DNA from: Suilimivivens sp045586385
GTDB taxonomy: Bacteria; Bacillota; Clostridia; Lachnospirales; Lachnospiraceae
NCBI GenBank assembly: GCA_045586385.1
Contig: JAZNAE010000091.1
Coordinates: 124,001 to 188,000, forward strand
Reading direction: 5' to 3'
Length of the DNA stretch: 64,000 nucleotides
Shown here: piece by piece, positions 24,637 through 33,653 of the stretch
How positions within the stretch are numbered: the first letter of the stretch is position 1
How the letters are laid out: every line of letters begins with the position of its first letter
Notes under the pieces: generated by a model
The model's input: only the letters and a program-made list of their open reading frames with translations
What the model was told of the DNA's origin: nothing
The model's database searches: none
Translations under genes and position numbers: made by a program

Positions 24637-25134
24637 TTATTTTATTATATTGCCAACGAGTTTTTTCAAATTTTGACCTTGGCGGTTATATGCCACGTTC
24701 TTTGAAGATAACTCGATTGCAACCAAGCGATAATTGCTCCATCCATGGAACCCAAACAAATAGCTTTTATAATGTTTTATTTTATGTACAGCCTTAAAAG
24801 CATTGGTTTCAATCTTATCAGCAAGAATAATTAATGTGACATCTGAATTACGATGGCTTTCATCAGGACATACCCGAGACAAGCCTCTCTCCCATGCACA
24901 TTTATCAATATCATACAAGGATTCCAAATCCATATTATCTGTATGATAGAAAAAAACATCTTCATTAGAATTAATATCCGCAACTTTCGCTCTTTTTATT
25001 AAAAAATACTGTTCATTATGACTGCGAAAAATTGCTTCTGCCACAAAAGGTGCTTCTACCTCATCACCTGTTTTTATATTATAATATCGCTTAAAAGAAC
25101 AAAGTAATTTTTCTAATACTTCTTCAAAATTCAT
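24637..25134 (-). CDS. hypothetical protein upstream of cstA
   Basis: I do not recognise this 165-residue protein. It is soluble, mixed alpha/beta by appearance, with an N-terminal acidic helix (NFEEVLEKLLCSFKRYYNI), a strand-rich middle (FVAEAIFRSHNEQYFLIKRAKV, VTLIILADKI) and a conserved-looking FGFHGWSNYRLVAIEL segment near residue 130. ATG 25134 follows GGAGAAATAAA. The gene directly precedes cstA on the same strand with a 28-base gap, so a shared transcript and a linked role are possible. Confidence 0.6.
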   Translation of the reverse strand: MNFEEVLEKLLCSFKRYYNIKTGDEVEAPFVAEAIFRSHNEQYFLIKRAKVADINSNEDVFFYHTDNMDLESLYDIDKCAWERGLSRVCPDESHRNSDVTLIILADKIETNAFKAVHKIKHYKSYLFGFHGWSNYRLVAIELSSKNVAYNRQGQNLKKLVGNIIK

Positions 25135-25248
25135 TTTATTTCTCCAAACCCCACTCTTTTTATACAATATCATATTTCACTATTATTTTCAATAAAATAT
25201 AAATTTTTTATAAACTTTTACTAAAATAATCCCCCTTTATTCTGTTGA

Positions 25249-26172
25249 TTATTTTAATATATTTATTAATCCGATAAAATAATCCGGCAATGGTGCATCT
25301 GTCTCAATATATTCTCCGGAAACAGGATGTTGAAAGCCTAATATTTTGGCATGTAGTGTTTGCCCCTGCAGATGATGATGACTTTCTTTTTTTCCGTAAA
25401 TTTCATCTCCCAGAAGCGGATGCCCGATATGCGCCATATGAACTCTGATTTGATGCGTACGCCCTGTTTCCAAAACACATTCAACATAAGTGTGTTTTCC
25501 GAACCGCTTTATCACTTTATAGTGTGTAATTGCCTCTTTTCCACCGCTTGAAACAACAGCCATCTTTTTTCTATCTGTATGATGTCTGCCTATTAATGTA
25601 TGCACAGTTCCTTCATCTTCTTTTAAAACACCGCATACTATGGCATGATAGCGTCTTACAATACTATGTTCTTTTAACTGCTGTGCAATAGAAGCATGGG
25701 CGTAATCATTTTTACAGGCTATTACAGAACCTGTGGTATCCATATCAATCCGATGTACAATTCCGGGACGCATGATTCCGTTAATGCCGCTCAAATTACC
25801 GGCACAATGATATAACAGTGCATTTACCAATGTTCCACTATAATGCCCTGCTGCAGGGTGCACAACCATTCCTTTTGGTTTATTGACAACAATCACATCA
25901 TCATCTTCATATAAAACAGACAAGTCAATTTTTTCCGGAATAATATCAGGCGTAACAGCCGGAGGAACCCGAAGCATAATTGAATCATCCGATTTCAAAC
26001 GATAATTGGCTTTTACTTCTCTACCGTTTACGGTAACACAATGATCATCAATCAGTTTTTGCAAATAGGAACGGGACAAAGCCTCCATCATCATATTAAG
26101 ATATTTATCAAGCCTTTCCCCTTCACCATCTTCTGCAATTATAAAATTAAATTCATTATAATTTTCATTCAT
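25249..26172 (-). CDS. rluD: Pseudouridine synthase RluD-like (RluA family)
   Basis: Makes pseudouridines in 23S rRNA (helix 69 for E. coli RluD). The 307-residue protein has an S4 domain (about 18-65), the catalytic HRIDMDTTG with D143, and the GRTHQIRVHMAHIGHPLLGD block near residue 245. It is encoded one base after lspA with a weak ribosome site, so it is likely translationally coupled. The lspA-rluD pairing is widespread in Firmicutes. A paralogue lies at 1286-2272. Confidence 0.92.
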   Translation of the reverse strand: MNENYNEFNFIIAEDGEGERLDKYLNMMMEALSRSYLQKLIDDHCVTVNGREVKANYRLKSDDSIMLRVPPAVTPDIIPEKIDLSVLYEDDDVIVVNKPKGMVVHPAAGHYSGTLVNALLYHCAGNLSGINGIMRPGIVHRIDMDTTGSVIACKNDYAHASIAQQLKEHSIVRRYHAIVCGVLKEDEGTVHTLIGRHHTDRKKMAVVSSGGKEAITHYKVIKRFGKHTYVECVLETGRTHQIRVHMAHIGHPLLGDEIYGKKESHHHLQGQTLHAKILGFQHPVSGEYIETDAPLPDYFIGLINILK

Positions 26173-26173
26173 A

Positions 26174-26695
26174 TTAATTTAATTCCCTGAACTTTTTCTG
26201 CTTAAAGCTTAAGAAATAAAAATCATTATCTTTATATATAAACAATACCTGAATCACCAAAACAACTGTTGCGACTGTTACATAAATATCCGCAACATTA
26301 AATATGGGGAAGTTAATCAACACAAAATATATAAAATCAACAACATAATCAAACCTGAGTCGGTCAATCATATTTCCGATTGCGCCACCGGCAATCATGG
26401 TAAGTAAAATATGAAGACTGTTATATTTCTTACTTTCAGGTGCTTTAATAAGTACATAAATAATTACACCAAGGAAAATAACTGCTACAAATACAAAAAA
26501 GAATTTCTGGTTTTGAAGCATTCCGAATGCAGCACCTCTGTTTTCCAAATAATTAAATTCAAGTACACCGTCTATGATATTAAACGCCGGCTGATCCTTC
26601 AACTTAATGACAGCCAGATATTTTGTTATTTGGTCGCCAGCCACCAACACAAGCAACAAAATAAAATCCAAAACCAAAATCACACTCTTCTTCAT
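26174..26695 (-). CDS. lspA: Lipoprotein signal peptidase LspA
   Basis: Aspartyl protease of the membrane that removes signal peptides from prolipoproteins. The 173-residue protein has four TM helices and the two catalytic Asp motifs: GGAIGNMIDRLRFDYVVDFI (about residues 100-120) and NVADIYV (about 134-140). Conserved NRGAAFGML near residue 52 is also present. A substrate is encoded nearby, the lipoprotein carboxypeptidase at 31097-32089. The ribosome site GGAG overlaps the end of aroB. Confidence 0.95.
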   Translation of the reverse strand: MKKSVILVLDFILLLVLVAGDQITKYLAVIKLKDQPAFNIIDGVLEFNYLENRGAAFGMLQNQKFFFVFVAVIFLGVIIYVLIKAPESKKYNSLHILLTMIAGGAIGNMIDRLRFDYVVDFIYFVLINFPIFNVADIYVTVATVVLVIQVLFIYKDNDFYFLSFKQKKFRELN

Positions 26696-26696
26696 T

Positions 26697-27800
26697 TTAT
26701 TCTCCGTCTTCTACATAATGAATCTCTTTAATTGCATTTAAAATATCTTCATCAGTTACTGTTTTATCGATAACTGCCTTACCGACTTTCTTCAGCAAAA
26801 CAAATTTAATCGTATTCCCTTCCATTTTTTTATCTGATTTAGTAAGTTCAAGAATCTTTTCAGGCTCAATATCCTCTATGGATATAGGCAAATTAAAAGG
26901 TACAAACATATCCCTAATTTCATAATATTCTTCCATTGAGAGCCACTCATGTTTCCATGAAATATATGCCGCAGCCACAGCACCAAGTGCCACACATTCA
27001 CCATGTGGCATTGTAAAGTTCTTATATTTTTCTATGGCATGCCCGATTGTATGTCCAAAATTAAGAAGTGCACGGTCTCCTTTTTCCGTGGGATCTTTTT
27101 CAACCACAAGTTTCTTGATTGTACAACTTTTCATAATCATCTCAAGTAGCGTATCAATATCCCTGTCACATATTTCATACATATTTTCAAGCAACCACTC
27201 ATAAAACATACCGTCTTTAATGAGACCATGTTTCATCACTTCTGCAAATCCGTTAAAGAACTGCCTGTCATCAAGCGATTTTAATGTGCTGACATTCATA
27301 TAAACAAGCTTGGGCATATAAAATGCACCAACCATATTTTTATACCCATCAAAGTCAACACCGGTCTTTCCACCAATGCTGGAATCGCTTTGGGCAAGAA
27401 GCGTTGTCGGAATCTGCACAAAATCTACACCACGCAAATATGTTGCCGCAATAAAGCCGGTAATATCACCTGTAACGCCGCCTCCAAGCGCAACCAAAAG
27501 GTCTTTTCTGTCAAACTTTTCTTCAATTAAAACTTTATATGCTTCTCTTACCGTGTTTAACGTCTTGTTTTCTTCTCCTGCCGGAAAAATATGAATAATA
27601 TTTTTCTTACATCTTCCGTCAAGTAATTGCATAACGGTATTACCATAAAAATCTGCAACCTGTGAATCGGTAATAATGCATACTTTACGCTCTGTTATAT
27701 TTAATTTTTCCAATTCTTCATATAATGAATCAAAGGATTTTGAAAACACAATATCATAACAAGGTTTCTTTTCATAGTTAATAGTTATTCTTTCTGCCAT
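26697..27800 (-). CDS. aroB: 3-dehydroquinate synthase AroB
   Basis: Second step of the shikimate pathway, cyclising DAHP to dehydroquinate with NAD and zinc. The 367-residue protein has the NAD-binding GEENKTLNTV, the VALGGGVTGDITGFIAATYLRG block near residue 103, the lysine in SIGGKTGVDFDGYKN and the zinc-ligand region LLNFGHTIGHAIEK near 248. It begins an aroB-lspA-rluD transcript with gaps of one base each. RBS GAGAGGAA. Confidence 0.95.
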   Translation of the reverse strand: MAERITINYEKKPCYDIVFSKSFDSLYEELEKLNITERKVCIITDSQVADFYGNTVMQLLDGRCKKNIIHIFPAGEENKTLNTVREAYKVLIEEKFDRKDLLVALGGGVTGDITGFIAATYLRGVDFVQIPTTLLAQSDSSIGGKTGVDFDGYKNMVGAFYMPKLVYMNVSTLKSLDDRQFFNGFAEVMKHGLIKDGMFYEWLLENMYEICDRDIDTLLEMIMKSCTIKKLVVEKDPTEKGDRALLNFGHTIGHAIEKYKNFTMPHGECVALGAVAAAYISWKHEWLSMEEYYEIRDMFVPFNLPISIEDIEPEKILELTKSDKKMEGNTIKFVLLKKVGKAVIDKTVTDEDILNAIKEIHYVEDGE

Positions 27801-27834
27801 ATTACATTCCTCTCAATCGACTTATCTATCCATG

Positions 27835-27860
27835 AAAAAACTTCCTGTCGAAACAGGAAG
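27835..27860 (-). terminator. Terminator of the sepF transcript
   Basis: A perfect 8-base stem (27841-27848 with 27853-27860) and tetraloop, followed on the minus strand by six T. It separates sepF from aroB. Confidence 0.8.
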
Positions 27861-27866
27861 CTTTGC

Positions 27867-28367
27867 TTAAAATCCATTATTAATCGGTACATCAAATGAG
27901 CCTGATAAAATTTCCTGAAAATCTCCCGATATATCTACGACAGCCGGTGTAATAATAAAAATATAATGTGATATTTTCTGCAAATTACCACTGATTGCAA
28001 AACAGGAACCAGATGTAAAATCAATAATTCTCTGTGCAATATCAACATCCAAGCCTTCTAAATTTAAAACAACTGTACGATTTGCCAGAAGTGTTTCTGT
28101 AATTTCCCTTGCGTCTTCAATAGATGTAGGTTTAATTACACATACTTCCATCCCATTTCCTGTGCGCTTCGTCTGACGCATAGGTGTAATTTTCGGAGTA
28201 GTCTTCTTGATAATCTTTTCTTCTTCCTCTATTGCAGGCTCTTTAGAAATAATTGTCCTCTGCGGTTTTTCTTCTATCGGTTCATCATCATAGTAATCAT
28301 CATCATAAAAATCGTCGTCATCTTCATTCAATTTCATATAATTGAGAAACTTGTCCATTACTCCCAT
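27867..28367 (-). CDS. sepF: Cell division protein SepF
   Basis: SepF bundles FtsZ filaments and ties them to the membrane. The 166-residue protein has the three usual parts: an N-terminal membrane-binding amphipathic helix (MGVMDKFLNYMKL), an acidic, disordered linker (EDDDDFYDDDYYDDE) and the C-terminal SepF domain (about 75-160) with RTVVLNLEGLDVDIAQRIIDF and GSCFAISGNLQKISHYIFIITP. It is the last gene of a P-loop/HlyD/yggS/sepF run. RBS AAGGAG. Confidence 0.94.
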   Translation of the reverse strand: MGVMDKFLNYMKLNEDDDDFYDDDYYDDEPIEEKPQRTIISKEPAIEEEEKIIKKTTPKITPMRQTKRTGNGMEVCVIKPTSIEDAREITETLLANRTVVLNLEGLDVDIAQRIIDFTSGSCFAISGNLQKISHYIFIITPAVVDISGDFQEILSGSFDVPINNGF

Positions 28368-28381
28368 ATTTTACAACTCCT

Positions 28382-29074
28382 TTATACTATGTATTGTCTT
28401 TCACCAAAAATCCCTGTTCCGACACGTACATAAGAGGCTCCTTCTTCAATTGCAACCTCATAATCACCTGTCATTCCCATTGACAAAACATCCATATAAA
28501 CATTATCAATGTTTTTATCTCTTATGTCAACAGATAATTGCTTCAGCCTCGCAAAATATTGTCGATTTTCTTCCTGATTTTCTACATATGGTGCTATTGT
28601 CATAAGTCCCTTAACAGTAATCCCGGGCAACACTGCAATTTTTCTGATTAGGGCTTCTGTTTCCTCAGGTTTTACACCAAATTTTGTTTCTTCCCCTGCT
28701 ACATTTACTTCTATCAGGACTGATACCGAAACATTCTTTTTTAATGCCTCTTTGCTGATCTCCATGGCGAGTTTTAAAGAATCTACGCTATGAATTAATG
28801 CAACTTTATCAACGATATATTTCACTTTATTGGTCTGCAGATGTCCTATCATATGCCATTTAATATCTTTAGGCATTTTCTCATATTTATCTATTAATTC
28901 CTGTACTTTATTCTCACCAAAATCCCTACAGCCAGCTTCATATGCCTCTTTTAACATTTCAATGGGTTTTGTTTTACTGACTGCTATCAATATTGGCATA
29001 TTTACCGTACTTTTACTGTTTTTATATGCCTGCTCTATTTTTTCTTTAACTACTTGAATGTTAGATGAAATCAT
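28382..29074 (-). CDS. yggS: YggS family PLP-binding protein (PLPBP)
   Basis: Non-catalytic PLP carrier involved in vitamin B6 and amino-acid balance. The 230-residue product has the PLP-lysine strand LIAVSKTKP near residue 30, FGENKVQEL near 54, HMIGHLQTNK near 75, and the closing SMGMTGDYEVAIEEGASYVRVGTGIFG block. Its place beside sepF is the classic Firmicute order. The start follows a TAGGAAT site. Confidence 0.94.
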   Translation of the reverse strand: MISSNIQVVKEKIEQAYKNSKSTVNMPILIAVSKTKPIEMLKEAYEAGCRDFGENKVQELIDKYEKMPKDIKWHMIGHLQTNKVKYIVDKVALIHSVDSLKLAMEISKEALKKNVSVSVLIEVNVAGEETKFGVKPEETEALIRKIAVLPGITVKGLMTIAPYVENQEENRQYFARLKQLSVDIRDKNIDNVYMDVLSMGMTGDYEVAIEEGASYVRVGTGIFGERQYIV

Positions 29075-29083
29075 ATATTATTC

Positions 29084-30478
29084 CTACTCATTAATAATTT
29101 CGTTTTCTTCTACAGAAGACGAATCCAATACGATATAATCATATGTATTAAGACCATATCTGGTATTCGACTTAACCACTGCGTATTCTTCATTTTGATA
29201 TAAAATATTTATCTGCTTAAAATCTGCATATCCTTTATTAATATTATATACCCCTATCAAGGTTCCACGCTTACTTACCGACTGCTTTTGCGTGGACTGT
29301 GGCATAATAATATAATCCCCTATCCGAAGCTGCGAATCATCCAGATAATATTCTGTCTCGGTTTCATGATAGATTGTCGTTTCAATAAACTCGGTTGTCA
29401 CTGTTCCGTTTTCATCATAAGCCTCTCTCATAACACCGGCATTTCCGTTTACTCCGCCATATGTAATATACTCTTTCGGAACAATAAAGAATTCTTTCTC
29501 TACAATTGATGAATTTGGAATTTTAAGACCGGTTTCTTCTTCCGTAATTAACTCGATATCAATAAACCGGTCTGTACAGAAGGTAACCATGGAATTGGTA
29601 AACTCAAGCCTGACAAAAACGTCTCCGTCAGGATTTGTATGCGTAGACACTTCTCCCCATGAAGTACGTTGGTTCTTTAAAAATTTTACCTTTACAAATT
29701 CCAATTCTTTCAGTTCCTGTGCCTTTTCTTCATCTGTCTGAATTACAATTGACCAGTCTTCATCCTTTGATAATTTATATACCGGATCACCGTCAGCAAT
29801 CAGCTCATTACTGATTAATTGTTTTTTTTCGTAATCTGTTGTATTAAAAGTATCTTTCGTAATTTGTTCTATTGTTAGATCTTCAAAACCATCGACGGAA
29901 TATATCACAATTCCCGTATTGGGAGCCGTACAAAAATCCACAAGCTCCGAAATTCCGGAATTGTTAATTTTATCAATGTTTTCTAATATGTTTGCATTAG
30001 CAAGTTTTAAAATTGTTCCCTGCACACTGTACTTAAAATCATACGTCTTAGAAAACTGTGTCTCATTAAAATTACTAACAAAACCCAATACTTCCGTTTT
30101 AAGTTCGGTCATATCCTGCCTTGTCAATGTAGTATTGTTATCTTCTGTATTTAAATACTCTGCCAGTTTTCCTGATTCATCCAATGTATAAACCAAATTT
30201 CCAACACCGACTCTTTCACCTTCACGTGCATAATAATTGATATATCCTGCCTGAGATGCCGTCACTATCTGTTCATTTCGGATGGCAATCCCTTGATAAA
30301 TATTATTAGAAGAAAGTGACCCTTCTTTTACCTGGTAAGGCACGATGTGTTTCTGGGTAAAATATCCAAATACACAGACAATAATATAAACAAAAATGGC
30401 CGCAAAAATAACCATACCAATATTGATATTAAGAGGCTTTCTGTATTTAACTACTTTATTATTATCATTTTCTCTCAA
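29084..30478 (-). CDS. HlyD-like membrane protein (single TM, adaptor-like)
   Basis: A 464-residue protein with a short cytosolic N-terminus, one TM helix (about residues 17-39) and a long extracellular part. The segment VTASQAGYINYYAREGERVGVGNLVY near residue 76 resembles the lipoyl-like hairpin of HlyD/RND adaptors; the middle is helical and the rest beta-rich. No ABC or RND partner gene is near. It starts with TTG, supported by GGAGT at good spacing. Its place directly upstream of yggS-sepF suggests a role at the division site or envelope (inference). Confidence 0.75.
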   Translation of the reverse strand: MRENDNNKVVKYRKPLNINIGMVIFAAIFVYIIVCVFGYFTQKHIVPYQVKEGSLSSNNIYQGIAIRNEQIVTASQAGYINYYAREGERVGVGNLVYTLDESGKLAEYLNTEDNNTTLTRQDMTELKTEVLGFVSNFNETQFSKTYDFKYSVQGTILKLANANILENIDKINNSGISELVDFCTAPNTGIVIYSVDGFEDLTIEQITKDTFNTTDYEKKQLISNELIADGDPVYKLSKDEDWSIVIQTDEEKAQELKELEFVKVKFLKNQRTSWGEVSTHTNPDGDVFVRLEFTNSMVTFCTDRFIDIELITEEETGLKIPNSSIVEKEFFIVPKEYITYGGVNGNAGVMREAYDENGTVTTEFIETTIYHETETEYYLDDSQLRIGDYIIMPQSTQKQSVSKRGTLIGVYNINKGYADFKQINILYQNEEYAVVKSNTRYGLNTYDYIVLDSSSVEENEIINE

Positions 30479-30524
30479 AATATTGACTCCTGATTCCGAC
30501 GGTTATATCATGCAATCTTTTACA

Positions 30525-30555
30525 GTAAAAAACCCCAGAAAAATTCCGGGGTTTT
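30525..30555 (-). terminator. Terminator-like hairpin after the P-loop gene
   Basis: An 8-base stem (AAAACCCC 30529-30536 with GGGGTTTT 30548-30555), followed by T's on the minus strand. It lies between the P-loop gene and the HlyD-like gene, so the latter needs its own promoter or read-through. Confidence 0.72.
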
Positions 30556-30572
30556 ATGTACATAAATGCTTT

Positions 30573-30992
30573 TTATAAAGAAACTATAACTTTATCCTTT
30601 AATGAATCAGCGAGTTCCGCTTCATCCACTGAAATGCTAATAACAAAACTTACGCCGAATTTTTCACCAACTTTTTCTAACTTGTTAATAATCGCTTCTA
30701 CATCTCCGTCTTCTTTACATGCAATTTTCATAAAACTGTCAAAATACATCTGCTGTAAATCGTGATCCTGTGAAATTATGCCACAAATAAATCCAACAAA
30801 TTCGTCTGAACATGTAATCATATAATCAGATACATCAATCAATCTGATTTTGTTATTAAGTTCATACATATGTTTTGAACTTTTGTCCAGATATACGATA
30901 TTGCCGGATACATTCTGTACTTCAGTATTAGCTTTGTCTAACAAATGCTTCGTTTTGCCTTTTCCCTTTTTTCCGATAATTAATTGAACCAT
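30573..30992 (-). CDS. Small P-loop protein of unknown function
   Basis: A 139-residue protein that starts with a clear Walker A motif, VQLIIGKKGKGKTKHLL (GKKGKGKT, residues 7-14). A possible Walker B strand is less clear; the segment SFVISISVDEAEL near residue 118 is the best candidate. It is too short for a complete AAA+ or ABC ATPase, so it may bind nucleotide as a minimal fold or act with a partner. AGGAGGG site. It lies before the HlyD-like/yggS/sepF genes. Confidence 0.7.
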   Translation of the reverse strand: MVQLIIGKKGKGKTKHLLDKANTEVQNVSGNIVYLDKSSKHMYELNNKIRLIDVSDYMITCSDEFVGFICGIISQDHDLQQMYFDSFMKIACKEDGDVEAIINKLEKVGEKFGVSFVISISVDEAELADSLKDKVIVSL

Positions 30993-31096
30993 TGGTAATC
31001 CCTCCTGAAGTAAATTCGAAATATATAATTATGATATAAATCATCTTATATATGACTTGCTTTTATTATAAGATATTATGCCCGAAAAAACAACTG

Positions 31097-32089
31097 TTAA
31101 TTATTTATTTCAGTCAGTAAATCCGTCATCTGCAAGTACAAATCATCACGACTGTCTGCACGAAGAATTATGGAAATATACGGATTGTTTGATGTATCCT
31201 TGGAAAGCAGAATAAGGCAATGACCTGCCGCATTGGTTGTTCCTGTTTTGCCACCATAGACAGTTACTCCTGCCGGTGCCTCGGCCGAGCCTTGCATATA
31301 ATGATTGGTGCTGTTTACCGATAATTCTTTTGCATCACCATCTGAATCATAATAAACAGTCGAATAAGATGTCATACCGATAATTTGATTAAACGTGTCA
31401 TACTTAACAGCCTCATTCATAATCAAATACATATCATATACGGTCGTGTAATGATTTTCATCCGGAAGTCCATGCGGATTTATAAAATTCGTATTTGTGG
31501 CACCAAGCAAAAGAGCTTCTTCATTCATCAAAACAGCAAACTCTTCTACAGATCCGGCAATTCCTTCCGCAATCATTATTGCAACATCATTGGCAGAATA
31601 TATCAAAAGAACATGCAATGCCTGTGCTAATGTCATTTGGTCACCTGCTTTCAAACCGCAGGTTTGGGCATCCGCTTCTAAATTCGTCACATTAGCTGAG
31701 GCCGTAAGCATCATATCACTACTTCCGTATTTTAATGCTATTAATGCAGTCATTACCTTCGTAAGGCTTGCAGGGTAAAGCTTATCATGAACGTTTTTGG
31801 CATATACGGTTTCTTTGCTGTTTACATCAAACAATGCCGCTCCGGTTGCTTTTGACATATCAACATTCTCTAACGTAACGTTTCCGTCAACGACACATAA
31901 ATCTGATGCAAAGGGTATCGCAGATGCTACCGCCTCTTCTCTGTTAACAATACGAAAACTACTACTGTCAGAATTAACTGTATAAGGCATATCATATTTG
32001 CCTTTGCATCCGCATAACAAAGACAACATACAAATACCGGAAATGATTACTATGTATTTTCGTGGAAAAATATTATTTATAAATTTCAC
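31097..32089 (-). CDS. D-alanyl-D-alanine carboxypeptidase (DacF-like), lipoprotein form
   Basis: Trims the terminal D-Ala of peptidoglycan stems outside the membrane. The 330-residue protein has a lipoprotein signal peptide ending LLCGC, with the lipidated Cys near residue 28, then the penicillin-binding peptidase motifs SLTK (active Ser), SAN and KTGT. The C-terminal PBP5-like anchor domain is lacking, so the lipid replaces it as membrane anchor. The start is GTG, overlapping the end of mgsA by 17 bases. LspA (26174-26695) would process it. Confidence 0.9.
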   Translation of the reverse strand: MKFINNIFPRKYIVIISGICMLSLLCGCKGKYDMPYTVNSDSSSFRIVNREEAVASAIPFASDLCVVDGNVTLENVDMSKATGAALFDVNSKETVYAKNVHDKLYPASLTKVMTALIALKYGSSDMMLTASANVTNLEADAQTCGLKAGDQMTLAQALHVLLIYSANDVAIMIAEGIAGSVEEFAVLMNEEALLLGATNTNFINPHGLPDENHYTTVYDMYLIMNEAVKYDTFNQIIGMTSYSTVYYDSDGDAKELSVNSTNHYMQGSAEAPAGVTVYGGKTGTTNAAGHCLILLSKDTSNNPYISIILRADSRDDLYLQMTDLLTEINN

Positions 32090-32468
32090 GCCACTCTAAA
32101 TCTCCTCTATCCAGGGACTTAATCAATAACTCCGCCGTAGCTAAATTTGTTGCCAATGGAATATTGTACATATCACAAAAACGAACGACATTATTTACAT
32201 CAGGCTCATGATGTTTTTTGGTAACCGGATCTCTTAAAAAAATGACAAGATCTAACTGATTATGTTCAATTTGTGCACACAACTGTTGCTCGCCCCCAAG
32301 GTGGCCTGCTAAATACTTGTGTATACTCAAATTAGTGACTTCTTCAATCAATCGACCCGTGGTACCGGTTGCGTACAACTCATTTTTTGACAAAATACCT
32401 CTATAAGCAATACAAAAATTTTGCATAAGTTTCTTTTTCGCATCATGTGCTATTAATGCAATATTCAT
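32073..32468 (-). CDS. mgsA: Methylglyoxal synthase MgsA
   Basis: Converts dihydroxyacetone phosphate to methylglyoxal, a bypass of lower glycolysis. The 131-residue protein keeps the family motifs: NIALIAHDAKK, YATGTTG (phosphate binding, near residue 38), LAGHLGGEQQL, the DPVTKKHHEPDV block near 85 and NIPLATNLATAE near 105. ATG 32468 follows GGAAGGAGC. The gene is downstream of rodA and overlaps the carboxypeptidase gene, so it may share the cell-shape transcript. Confidence 0.95.
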   Translation of the reverse strand: MNIALIAHDAKKKLMQNFCIAYRGILSKNELYATGTTGRLIEEVTNLSIHKYLAGHLGGEQQLCAQIEHNQLDLVIFLRDPVTKKHHEPDVNNVVRFCDMYNIPLATNLATAELLIKSLDRGDLEWREIYK

Positions 32469-32527
32469 ATAGTCTGCTCCTTCCAATATTCTGATGCTTT
32501 TTTAGTTATATACATCAATATTATACA

Positions 32528-33634
32528 TCATTTTTGCTTACATTGTAACCCCACATTTAAAACAAATCCTATGCCTATAAAAGAACTGATTAATGATGTG
32601 AGACCATAACTGACAAACGGCAACGGCAATCCCGTATTCGGTAATAAATAGGTTACTACACCAATATTCACAAACCCCTGGAACCCCAGTTGGGCACCTA
32701 TACTTGCAGCGATAATCGTTCCGGCAATGTCCTTTGCACGCCTAGCCGTCAAAAGACATTCCACGCTGACAAAAAGAAAAAGTATAACAACCACGCCGGT
32801 ACCTATAAATCCAAATTCTTCACCGATTACGGCAAAAATAAAGTCTGTTTGTTGTTCAGCAATAAAATCTGCATTTTTAACAGAACTTATTTGATTATTT
32901 TTATATCCTTTTCCGGTTAACTGTCCGGAGCCGATAGCCATAACGGCATATTCCTGCTGATAGCCTTCTGCATTGGCATATTCGTCTTTATTAAAGAAAG
33001 CAATGATTCTGTTTTTCTGATATTCATTAATTAATTTTTGATCCGGTTGAAGTATCAAAGTAATAACAATAATTGCTGCCGGAATAAACACTGCCAAAAT
33101 ACCTATAATAATTTTCCAGCTTAAGCCACCGACAAACATAATCGTACAAAAAATAAGACAAATAATTATAGTTGTTGATAAATCCGGCTGTTTAAATACC
33201 AAAAAAGCCGGAACTGCGAATAAAATTACACATGCGGCAATATATTGAAATGTATTTAATTTTTCTTTATGTTTAAAAATAAATTGTGCAAAAAATAAAA
33301 TAATAAAAATTTTGGCTATCTCAGACGGCTGGAACCTTATTCCTCCTATTTCAATCCATCTCTGTGCTCCGCCCGCATCATCACCTATCACAATTACAAG
33401 CACAAGTAAAATAGCATTTAAAAGATAAATTAACCAATAAAATTTTAATATAACCGAGTAATCAAACAGGGATAATACCACCATCAGAAATACGCCGAAG
33501 GCAAAGCCCACTATCTGCTTGCTTTGCAATGACTCCTGAGCACTGCCAACGGCAATAATTCCGATAACTGCTAAAGCAATTACCATTATCACTAGTTTAA
33601 AATTGTAATCCCGTACTCTATAATGCCTTAACAT
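32528..33634 (-). CDS. rodA: Rod shape-determining protein RodA (SEDS glycosyltransferase)
   Basis: SEDS-family peptidoglycan polymerase that works with PBP2 in lateral wall growth. The 368-residue protein has about ten TM helices and SEDS motifs: AGGAQRWIEIGGIRFQPSEIAKI near residue 88, KQPDLSTTIII near 150, GSGQLTGKGY near 233 and LPNTGLPLPFVSYG near 330. The partner transpeptidase is encoded upstream in the same run (mrdA). RBS AGGAAAGGG. RodA is favoured over FtsW by the neighbouring mre, mrdA and min genes. Confidence 0.94.
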   Translation of the reverse strand: MLRHYRVRDYNFKLVIMVIALAVIGIIAVGSAQESLQSKQIVGFAFGVFLMVVLSLFDYSVILKFYWLIYLLNAILLVLVIVIGDDAGGAQRWIEIGGIRFQPSEIAKIFIILFFAQFIFKHKEKLNTFQYIAACVILFAVPAFLVFKQPDLSTTIIICLIFCTIMFVGGLSWKIIIGILAVFIPAAIIVITLILQPDQKLINEYQKNRIIAFFNKDEYANAEGYQQEYAVMAIGSGQLTGKGYKNNQISSVKNADFIAEQQTDFIFAVIGEEFGFIGTGVVVILFLFVSVECLLTARRAKDIAGTIIAASIGAQLGFQGFVNIGVVTYLLPNTGLPLPFVSYGLTSLISSFIGIGFVLNVGLQCKQK

Positions 33635-33653
33635 ACTTACCCTTTCCTGTCAC

